From: Macondimonas sp035325645
Lineage (GTDB): Bacteria; Pseudomonadota; Gammaproteobacteria; UBA5335
Direction: 5' to 3'
DNA: 21,658 nucleotides
Assembly: GCA_035325645.1 (NCBI GenBank)
Contig: DAOKZK010000040.1
Location: forward strand, 1-21,658
Below the pieces are notes generated by a model, which was not told the DNA's origin, ran no database searches, and worked only from the letters and a program-made list of their open reading frames with translations. Shown here in pieces: positions 15,391 to 21,658 of the stretch. Every line of letters begins with the position of its first letter. Positions within the stretch are counted from its first letter, which is position 1. The translations under genes and the position numbers were made by a program.

Positions 15391-16220
15391 AAGGTGCAAT
15401 CTTCCGATGGGTCTTTCTTGGTGCGGGGAAAAGTGTTGGTCATTGGCTCCAAGCACACCGCATCGATGTTTGCCATGCTCAGCTCAACCAGTTCGAGTGG
15501 TCGTGCGTTCCCTGTGGCCATGGCGATGGCCCGTGCGTGATGCGTGGCCTGGCGGCACAGGTCGAGCGCGGCACCCTGCAGGGCCGTGAGTGTCTCGAAG
15601 CTGTCCATGGCGTCGGCTTCTTGCAGCAAGACCTGGCTGGCCACGAGGGCTTTGCCGTAGCGCCGGGCGACGTCGGCGAGCGGATCAGGGTAGCCCGCAA
15701 GGATGGCGCCCGCGGCGCCGGCAGCTTCACCCAGCGGCACCGCCAATCGTTGACGCGTCCGCAGCCATAGGGCCGGATCGTCGCCGGAGCCTCGTACCCG
15801 ACTCAGATGGGTGGCCTCCAGTTCCGCCACCCGGCTGACTGCGTCGGACACCAGCGCCAGCACTTGCAGGTTGGCGCCGCGCACCAGCAGACGGAAGGCC
15901 CCGGTGCTCAGGTAGTCGCCCGCCAGCACCGTGGCGGCGTTGCCAAGCAACGCGGAGGCGCCGCCCGTCGCATCGACGTGGGCATGCAAGCGTTGCAGGC
16001 TGATGTGGATCAGGTCCAGCGCCGTGCCGGCATCGATGCCCGCCTGCCCGGAATGAAGGCTGCAGCTCACCAATGCCCGGATCGGCATCTGTTGGCCCGA
16101 CAGCAACAGGCGCAAGGCAAGCTGGACGGGCGCGGCTTCGCAGGTCAGGGTGCTCGCTACGGCAGCCTGGACGCCGGCGATCACGGTCTCGGCGAAGGGC
16201 GCGGGATGCGTGTCAGTCAT
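15387..16220 (-). CDS. Isoprenyl diphosphate synthase-like pseudoenzyme
   Basis: This 277-residue, mostly helical protein keeps the outline of trans-isoprenyl diphosphate synthases but not the catalytic motifs. SGQQMPIRALVSCSLHSG (41-58) sits where the GGKRxRP motif is expected. ALDLIHISLQRLHAHVD (67-83) sits where the first Asp-rich motif (HxxSLIHDDxxD) should be, with only the last Asp kept. TVLAGDYLSTGAF (97-109) matches the next block, and YGKALVASQVLLQEADAMD (188-206) replaces YGxxLGxAFQxxDDxxD. Magnesium-diphosphate chemistry is therefore unlikely. Such a protein could be a regulatory subunit, a lipid or isoprenoid binder, or a repurposed helical scaffold. Its start lies inside the patatin gene's end (eight-base overlap), and its stop overlaps the RND adaptor start (ATGA). 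The fold call is by motif alignment done by eye. Confidence 0.72.
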   Translation of the reverse strand: MTDTHPAPFAETVIAGVQAAVASTLTCEAAPVQLALRLLLSGQQMPIRALVSCSLHSGQAGIDAGTALDLIHISLQRLHAHVDATGGASALLGNAATVLAGDYLSTGAFRLLVRGANLQVLALVSDAVSRVAELEATHLSRVRGSGDDPALWLRTRQRLAVPLGEAAGAAGAILAGYPDPLADVARRYGKALVASQVLLQEADAMDSFETLTALQGAALDLCRQATHHARAIAMATGNARPLELVELSMANIDAVCLEPMTNTFPRTKKDPSEDCTL

Positions 16221-17169
16221 CAGTGGGTTCTCCCGCCCGGCGGGCCAGTTGCTCGGTGGCGCTGCGGTAGCCGATCTCGACGATCTCCTCGGCGCGGTCG
16301 AACTCCATGAATCGCACCGAGCCCAGCGGCGGCCGGATCAGGATGTCCGGCCTGTCCTGGCGCAGGCTGGCCTGGGTCACCCGCGCCTGCATGATGTAGA
16401 TCGAGGCCAGCAGCACATCGAAGATGCCCGGCAGCGGTTCCTGGTGCAGCCAGGCTTCGAATTGGGCTAGGACCGGGCTTCCCATTGCTTGCAGGTTGGC
16501 CAGCAGGCGCGCCATGGTGGGGTTGGGACTGAGAGCCTCGACGCGCCGCTGTGGATAGGAAGTCCGACGCGCCACGATGTCATGGTTGAGATCGACGGCG
16601 ATGACCCGATCGGCGCCCATGGCGCGCACCACGCTTACCGGCACCGGATTGACCAGGCCACCATCGACCAGGATGCGTCCGTTGCTGCGCACCGGCGTGA
16701 AGATGCCGGGCACCGAGATGCTGGCACGCACCGCCTCGATCAGGTCGCCAGTGCCGAGCGCCACCTGCTCCCCAGTCATGATGTCGGTCGCCACCGTCTG
16801 GAAGGGAATGGGCAGATCCTCGATGCGCGCGGCCGGCACATGGGCGCGCACGAAGTCAATGATCTTCTGGCCGTCGATCAGCCCCGACCGGGGGAATACC
16901 GGGTCGAGCAGGGAGACGATGCTTTTCCAGTCGAAATTGCGCTCGGTCAGCCCATCCAGCTTGCCCGTAGCGTAGATGGCTCCGATCACGGCCCCCATGC
17001 TGGTCCCGGCGATGAAATCCACCTTGATGCCGGCCTCGTCGAGGGCGCGCAACACGCCGACATGCGCCAGTCCGCGCGCCGAGCCGCTACCCAGCGCCAG
17101 GCCGACCCGGTGTCGCACTGGCGAGGCGATGCCCTCCGCTGCGGTATTGTCGGCCTGCAGCCTCTTCAT
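16213..17169 (-). CDS. Patatin-like lipid acyl hydrolase (RssA-type)
   Basis: This is a 318-residue patatin-domain protein. The oxyanion-hole loop is LGSGSARGLAHVG (26-38), the nucleophile elbow GTSMG (55-59) with S57, and the dyad Asp is D169 in the VDGGL motif (168-172), so both catalytic residues are present. The core is of the short bacterial RssA type, without signal peptide or beta-barrel, and a C-terminal extension of about 110 residues of unclear role (about 205-318). Patatins deacylate phospholipids or glycolipids. The ATG overlaps the glycosyltransferase stop (ATGA), tying it closely to a diacylglycerol-type glycosyltransferase; together they could remodel a membrane lipid. Substrate and location (cytosolic, membrane-peripheral) are inferred. 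Confidence 0.9.
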   Translation of the reverse strand: MKRLQADNTAAEGIASPVRHRVGLALGSGSARGLAHVGVLRALDEAGIKVDFIAGTSMGAVIGAIYATGKLDGLTERNFDWKSIVSLLDPVFPRSGLIDGQKIIDFVRAHVPAARIEDLPIPFQTVATDIMTGEQVALGTGDLIEAVRASISVPGIFTPVRSNGRILVDGGLVNPVPVSVVRAMGADRVIAVDLNHDIVARRTSYPQRRVEALSPNPTMARLLANLQAMGSPVLAQFEAWLHQEPLPGIFDVLLASIYIMQARVTQASLRQDRPDILIRPPLGSVRFMEFDRAEEIVEIGYRSATEQLARRAGEPTDD

Positions 17170-19814
17170 TCGGTTTCTCCCATATTTTTCCCATCACCCG
17201 CAGATCGCTGTCGCCACCCGATGTAACGGCGCAGACGCCCGATGCCGCGCCGCAGTAAGCGCCGGAGCGCCACGGATCGTGCGAGTCGTGCTTTGCGTAG
17301 ACGGATGGGAAATTCACTTCCCATGGCGGCCTCGAAATCCTGAAAGCGTTTGAGGTAAGCCTCGATGTCCGGACGCCGCATACGCCATGCGCCGATCCGC
17401 CCGTATGCCCCCACGAGTTCGGTGAACAGCACCCGCAAATCCCGCGCTCCCCGGTCTTGCAGAACCTCATCCGCCCGCTCGGTGGTGATGCGGGCTAGTT
17501 GCAGGGTACGGCCCAGCAGGTACAGGATTTTCTCTGTGCCGTCAAAGCCATCCGGCCGATCGACCTCCTGCAACTGCCGTTTGTCCTCCGCCACCAATAG
17601 GCGCCGCAGGTCGGTCACCAGGGCGTTGGCCAGCTTGCGCTGCACGCGGACGAAGTGTGCCGAGTCGCCGGCGTGGGCCATGGCCTTGCGGTCGAGCAGG
17701 TCCTCGAGATCGAGACGGCGGTCGCCAAGACCGATCACCTGCCGGGACACGGCCGCTTCGAGGGGATCGCCCGGCAGTTCCTCGAGCACCCGTGCCACCG
17801 AGCGCAGCGGCTGGCCGAGCGACAGCGGAAAACGCGAAAAGCGATAGGCGGCTTGGGCGCCCGGTATCTGCCGGTAGGCCACCAGTTCGAGGCGCAAGGA
17901 GGCATCGCCCTCGAACAGCTCGCGGGCCTCGTCGAAAATGTCCAGTGGCATGCGCGGCAGCCATTGCCGTCCCAGTGGCGGCGACCGGTCATAACCGGCG
18001 GCGCTCAGAATTCGCACCACCACATCGGCGCAATTGAACTCGCTTCGGTCCCACGACAGACTGCCTTGCCGGAACTCCTCCTCGATCCGGTGCGCCTCGG
18101 CGACCATGGCCATCTGGCGCTGCGCCGCCACGCCCGCCACCCGCAGGCCGAGCGTTTCGCGGCCGTAGGCCATGCCGTAGGTGTTGGTGTGCACCTGCGA
18201 CGGCGACGGCGGCTGCACGCCGTACAGGTAATCGACCAGCGTCACGTGCTGCAGCAGGTTCGGATCGCGTCCCGGCACGGCGACATAGTTCGCACTGTAG
18301 ACGGTGTCGTCGATACGGATGGCCAGGTGCCCGAACGGGTTTTCCAGCACCACGCGCTGCGGTGTCTTGGCAGTCGAGTAGGACAGCAGCAGCTCGATGT
18401 CACAGGGCGACTGGGCATCGAGTTCTGCCAGCGCCGCTTCGATATCGGTGACGGCACTGCCGTACTCGGCACCGAAGTCCGGCGGCAGACACGGCGCAGG
18501 CAAGGTCGCATCGAGCGCGAAGCGGGCAATGCGCCCGATGTCGCTGCTTTCCTGAAAAACCCGCTGGGCGTGGCACATTGCCGCCTGCCGCTCCGGGCTG
18601 GCAAGGATCTCGGCGGCCAGTTCGCCGGCCTGTACCGGGGATTCGGCCAGTTCGGCCACCCCCAGGCGGGCGAAGAAGGCGGCATTCTCACGCTCGTGGC
18701 CGCTGACGGCCAGGAGCAGTACCGTGGGAACTCCCATGTCAAAGGCCTCGGCCGGCGTCATGCCACCGGCCTTGGTGATCAACAGATCCGCCGCGCGCAT
18801 CCAGGCCAGCAGATCGGCGTGTGGCACGAGGCCGCAGATCTTCAGTGTCATCTGCTGCGGCAAATGCCTTTGCAGATCCGCCAGGAGGGCCTGTTGCCTT
18901 TCGTTGGCGCCGCAGACGGCGATGATCTGGACGGCGCCGTCATGGCGGCGAGCCAAACTCTTCACCACGGCCGAGTAGTCGCCAACCCCCTCCTTGCCGG
19001 AGGTGATGAGCACGGTAGGCACGTCCGGGGCAAGACTCAAGGCCGTGAGCGCCGTCTCCCGGGTTCTGCCTTCGTCGGCCGGGGCGCGCACCGGCATGCC
19101 GCTGGTGGCGACCTTGTCGGGCGCCACGCCGGCGGCCAGCCAGCGCGCCTCGAGTTCGGGGTGGGCAAGAAAGGTGCAGTCGAGCCGCTTCGAGATGCGC
19201 GGGAAATAGCCCTCGAAGAAGTCTGTGTGCAGCCAGCCGATCTTCACCTGTGTCAACAGCCCGCGTTCGCGCAAGGTGGCGAGCACCTGCGCCGACCCGT
19301 AATGCGTGGCAAGAATCGCGTCGGGCGCCCGCGCCTCCAGGAAGGCGAGCACCTCGTCCTGCGGGTAGTCGTTGGGCATCCATGCCAGCGACGGCACACG
19401 CTTGCCTCGGGTCTGCAAGGTGTGGAACAGCGCGTCGAAGGTCTCCGGGAGATTGCCGACGATGAGCCAGTAGAGCCGCTCGTCCACCCAGCGCCAGAGC
19501 GGATGCATGAACTCGCGGATGTCCTGCAGGACCACGCGCGCTTCGGGCGCCAGGCGGCCGATTTCCTGTGCGATGGCTTGCGCGGCGCTGATGTGGCCAT
19601 GGCCGATGGAGGAGTAGAAGATGACGATCTGGCGGGGCCGGGCGGCCCCGGCATCGCTCGCGGCCGGCACGTCCGAAACCTGGTCGCACGTGCCGTCACG
19701 TCGCCGCGGCCGCGCCATCCATGCGATGGCAGCCAGCAGGGTGAGCGCGACCACAAGCACCAGCGCGATGAGCGGCTCACCCCCCCAAATCTGATCTGTC
19801 TGTGGCCCGTTCAA
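17166..19814 (-). CDS. Membrane-anchored MGDG synthase/MurG-like glycosyltransferase fused to a permuted papain-like domain
   Basis: This is an 882-residue protein. An N-terminal membrane anchor (13-34) precedes a GT-B glycosyltransferase of the MGDG-synthase/UgtP type: FYSSIGHGHISAAQAIAQEI (66-85), ATHYGS (169-174), GWLHTDFFEGYF (193-204), the sugar-nucleotide domain from about 265, and the donor-site block DLLITKAGGMTPAEAFDMGVP (343-363) with SGHERENAAFF (371-381). From about 470 a second domain begins. NPFGHLAIRIDDTVYSANY (492-510) with H496, and later SEFNCADVVVRILSAAG (591-607) with C595, give the His-before-Cys order of permuted NlpC/P60 (YiiX/LRAT-like) proteins. The last ~250 residues are helical, ending in a strongly basic tail (838-870). 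The start is a TTG at 19814 overlapping the kinase stop (TTGA). It probably glycosylates a lipid; the second domain may be an acyl hydrolase or transferase (inference). Confidence 0.8.
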   Translation of the reverse strand: MNGPQTDQIWGGEPLIALVLVVALTLLAAIAWMARPRRRDGTCDQVSDVPAASDAGAARPRQIVIFYSSIGHGHISAAQAIAQEIGRLAPEARVVLQDIREFMHPLWRWVDERLYWLIVGNLPETFDALFHTLQTRGKRVPSLAWMPNDYPQDEVLAFLEARAPDAILATHYGSAQVLATLRERGLLTQVKIGWLHTDFFEGYFPRISKRLDCTFLAHPELEARWLAAGVAPDKVATSGMPVRAPADEGRTRETALTALSLAPDVPTVLITSGKEGVGDYSAVVKSLARRHDGAVQIIAVCGANERQQALLADLQRHLPQQMTLKICGLVPHADLLAWMRAADLLITKAGGMTPAEAFDMGVPTVLLLAVSGHERENAAFFARLGVAELAESPVQAGELAAEILASPERQAAMCHAQRVFQESSDIGRIARFALDATLPAPCLPPDFGAEYGSAVTDIEAALAELDAQSPCDIELLLSYSTAKTPQRVVLENPFGHLAIRIDDTVYSANYVAVPGRDPNLLQHVTLVDYLYGVQPPSPSQVHTNTYGMAYGRETLGLRVAGVAAQRQMAMVAEAHRIEEEFRQGSLSWDRSEFNCADVVVRILSAAGYDRSPPLGRQWLPRMPLDIFDEARELFEGDASLRLELVAYRQIPGAQAAYRFSRFPLSLGQPLRSVARVLEELPGDPLEAAVSRQVIGLGDRRLDLEDLLDRKAMAHAGDSAHFVRVQRKLANALVTDLRRLLVAEDKRQLQEVDRPDGFDGTEKILYLLGRTLQLARITTERADEVLQDRGARDLRVLFTELVGAYGRIGAWRMRRPDIEAYLKRFQDFEAAMGSEFPIRLRKARLARSVALRRLLRRGIGRLRRYIGWRQRSAGDGKNMGETE

Positions 19815-21490
19815 TCCTTGCCCCCGCGCCAGATGGAAAGCAGCACCCAGACGCCGCCAATCACGGCGGCGATAAAGCCGAGCAGCCCGAAGGACGGCAG
19901 GCCAGGCAAGGCGGGCTCGCGCTCGACGGTCATGACGATGGCCGAGCCGACGATCAGGGCGGCGGTGACGATGCTGATTGCCAGGCGGCTGGCGGCGCGG
20001 TCGAGCCGGTCGCCGAAATGCTTGAGAGGCAGGACCTCGACTTGCACCTGGAGTTTGCCGCTTCGCGCGGATCGCAGGAGTTGGCGCAGGTCTTGCGGCA
20101 GCCCGGCGATCAGGGCGAGTGCGCCGCCCAGGGTACGCCAGCCGCGCTGAAGGAGGGCCCCGGGCGCGGCGTGGGCGAGCAACACCTGTTCGAGAAACGG
20201 GGTGGCCTCGCCCGCCATGTCGAAGTCGGGATCAAGCTGGCGCCCCATGCCTTCCAGGGTGATGAAGGCCTTGATCAGCAGCGCCAGGTCGCTCGGCAGG
20301 GCGAGGCCGTGCTCGCGCAGGATGGCGACCAGGTCGGAGAGCATGGCGCCCAGATCGAGGCTCTTGAGCGGCACGCCGTGATACTGAGCGACGAAGGCGT
20401 CGATCTCGGTCTGCAAGGTCCCGTTGTCGATCTGGGCACCGCCGCTCCACTCCAGCAGCACTTCGACCACCTTCTCCGCATCGTGGCTGACGAGACCGTG
20501 CAGCAGCACGGCCAGCTGATACCGGCGCTCCTCGGACAGGCGCCCGACCATGCCGAAGTCGATGAAGGCGATGCGGTTGTCCGGCAGGTAGAAGACGTTG
20601 CCGGGATGCGGGTCGGCATGGAAGAAGCCGTCTTCGAGCATCATCTTGAGCACGGCCCGCGCGCCGCGACGGGCCAGCAGCTTGCGGTCGAGGCCGGCCG
20701 CTTCCACGGCGGCCAGATCGCGGCCGGAAATGCCCTCGACATAGTCCTGCACATTGAGCCGCTCGCCGGTCCACGGCCAATGGATGCGCGGCACGACGAT
20801 CTCGGGGTGATCCGCAAAGTTGGCGGCAATGCGCTCGGCGTTGCGGCCCTCGGCGGAAAAATCCAGCTCGCGGCGCAACGACAGGGTGAACTGGCGCACC
20901 ACCTCCCGCGGCCGGTAGCGACGCAACTCGGGCGCTTCCGACTCGACGATCTCGGCAAGACGGGCCAGCAGGCGCAGGTCGGCCTCGACAATCGGCCGGA
21001 TGCCGGGGCGCCGCACCTTGAGAATGACCGCCGTGCCGTCCGCAAGCCAGGCGCGATGCACCTGGGCCAGCGAGGCCGCGGCCAGCGCCTGCGTTTCTAT
21101 GCGGGCGAAGACCGTCTCCGGCGGCGCACCCAGATCCTCCGTCAGTTGCGGCAGCAGCTCATCGAAAGGGATGGCAGGCGCCGCATCCTGCAGCTTGCTG
21201 AACTCGGCGATCCATTCCGCCGGGAACAGGTCGACGCGGGTGGCGAGAATCTGCCCCAGCTTGATAAAGCTCGGCCCCAGATCCTCCAGCGCCCGGCGCA
21301 CGCGTGCCGGCGGCTCCAGCCGTGCCAGTGCTTCCGGTTCGTGCCAGCGCAGGGCGCGACCGGCACGCTCCAGAGCGCCCGCCATGCCGACCCGCCGCAC
21401 CAGGTCGCCGAAGCCGTAACGGATCAGGACGGAGGCGATGTCATGCAGGCGGCCCAGATCACGGACGGCGCCGATGGCTTGCCAAAGCAT
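19811..21490 (-). CDS. ABC1/UbiB-family atypical kinase, membrane-anchored
   Basis: This 559-residue ABC1 (AarF/UbiB/ADCK) protein contains all the family landmarks: the KxGQ motif (K77-Q80 in SFIKLGQILATRVDL), the Ala-rich nucleotide loop AAASLAQVH (137-145) that replaces the usual Gly-rich loop, K158 (AVILKVRRPG), the HADPHPGN catalytic-type loop (291-298) and DFG (311-313). Two C-terminal transmembrane helices (about 503-520 and 533-553) follow a helical linker, as in UbiB. UbiB members assist ubiquinone biosynthesis and isoprenoid-lipid handling through ATPase activity. Here no ubi genes are nearby and the neighbours are a glycosyltransferase, a patatin and exporters, so a role in another membrane lipid is likelier. 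ATG at 21490 overlaps the upstream stop (TGATG); a TTG one codon earlier is less likely. Confidence 0.9.
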   Translation of the reverse strand: MLWQAIGAVRDLGRLHDIASVLIRYGFGDLVRRVGMAGALERAGRALRWHEPEALARLEPPARVRRALEDLGPSFIKLGQILATRVDLFPAEWIAEFSKLQDAAPAIPFDELLPQLTEDLGAPPETVFARIETQALAAASLAQVHRAWLADGTAVILKVRRPGIRPIVEADLRLLARLAEIVESEAPELRRYRPREVVRQFTLSLRRELDFSAEGRNAERIAANFADHPEIVVPRIHWPWTGERLNVQDYVEGISGRDLAAVEAAGLDRKLLARRGARAVLKMMLEDGFFHADPHPGNVFYLPDNRIAFIDFGMVGRLSEERRYQLAVLLHGLVSHDAEKVVEVLLEWSGGAQIDNGTLQTEIDAFVAQYHGVPLKSLDLGAMLSDLVAILREHGLALPSDLALLIKAFITLEGMGRQLDPDFDMAGEATPFLEQVLLAHAAPGALLQRGWRTLGGALALIAGLPQDLRQLLRSARSGKLQVQVEVLPLKHFGDRLDRAASRLAISIVTAALIVGSAIVMTVEREPALPGLPSFGLLGFIAAVIGGVWVLLSIWRGGKD

Positions 21491-21658
21491 CAAGCGCCCT
21501 TGTCTGACTGTTTCGATTCCAGGCGTGCGGCGATGCCCCGCAGCAGGCCGGCGGCCAAACCGGCCAGCAGCGCGGCTTCATGGCGCAGGACTTCCGTCCC
21601 CTTTTTAGCCTGATCGCGCGCGCCTTCCGCCATGGCGTGGGCCAACTGATCGGACGCT
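21490..21658 (-). CDS. C-terminus of a small Ala-rich hypothetical protein (partial)
   Basis: Only the last 55 codons are in the window; the start lies beyond the right edge. The visible peptide is charged and helical at first (DQLAHAMAEGARDQAKKG), then has a small-residue hydrophobic stretch (EAALLAGLAAGLLRGIAARL) and a Lys/Asp-rich end. The stop TGA (21492-21490) overlaps the kinase ATG by one base, so it belongs to the same operon. The pattern would suit an amphipathic, membrane- or lipid-associated helix, but I do not recognise the family. Confidence 0.65.
   Translation of the reverse strand, partial: ASDQLAHAMAEGARDQAKKGTEVLRHEAALLAGLAAGLLRGIAARLESKQSDKGA

Noticed and set aside
17655..20150. 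Long plus-strand open frame (831 codons) opposite the glycosyltransferase gene
   Set aside because: It is an antisense mirror of a gene with clear motifs in high-GC DNA. Its translation is His/Gln/Arg-rich without any domain, and it spans a real gene boundary.
19802..21613. Plus-strand open frame of 603 codons opposite the ABC1 kinase gene
   Set aside because: Same reason: the opposite strand holds all UbiB motifs, and the antisense product shows no recognisable pattern and ignores gene borders.
1..21658. CRISPR arrays, insertion sequences, riboswitches or rRNA/tRNA genes
   Set aside because: None was seen on reading both strands: no regularly spaced repeats, no transposase and no terminal inverted repeats. 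The only long repeat is the permease fragment.

Overview
The window is high-GC DNA in the style of a beta- or gamma-proteobacterium, probably a betaproteobacterium. This guess rests on gene content and composition only; there is no rRNA or other phylogenetic marker. It has three blocks plus a scar between the first two.

(1) Bases 1-830 (+) are the end of a prophage or phage lysis cassette: a small membrane protein that looks like a holin, overlapping by ATGA with a GH24 lysozyme. Bases 831-1250 hold no intact gene. They contain a short dead piece (900-1137, minus) that is a chimera of the 3' ends of the two ABC permease genes found later in the window.

(2) Bases 1251-4271 are a small electrophile/aromatic response module. 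A minus-strand HxlR-family regulator with the conserved Cys is divergent from a plus-strand operon of beta-class glutathione S-transferase, Old Yellow Enzyme-type ene-reductase and DODA/LigB-type extradiol dioxygenase. The 104-bp divergent region carries a sigma70-like promoter overlapped by two adjacent palindromes, good candidates for the operator.

(3) Bases 4339-21658 (minus, read right to left) are one long operon whose start lies outside the window. In order of transcription it encodes: the C-terminus of a small Ala-rich protein; a membrane-anchored ABC1/UbiB-type atypical kinase; a two-domain protein joining an MGDG-synthase/MurG-like glycosyltransferase to a C-terminal region that looks like a permuted NlpC/P60 (papain-like) domain; a patatin-type lipid acyl hydrolase; a protein with the outline of a trans-isoprenyl diphosphate synthase but with both Asp-rich motifs destroyed; a lipoprotein RND adaptor; an RND pump; a TolC-like outer-membrane channel; a HlyD-type adaptor; a double-NBD ABC ATPase; and two ABC-2 permeases (the last four resemble YbhG-YbhF-YbhS-YbhR). 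Every junction overlaps, nine of eleven by exactly four bases if the start codons are read as proposed.

This third block is the part most likely to be an undescribed system. Lipid-handling enzymes (glycosyltransferase, patatin, a prenyl-synthase pseudoenzyme, an ABC1 kinase) are locked in one translationally coupled unit with two envelope export machines that share a single outer-membrane channel. My inference is a pathway that makes or remodels an envelope (glyco)lipid or isoprenoid-linked molecule and moves it across or out of the envelope. The substrate cannot be read from the sequence.
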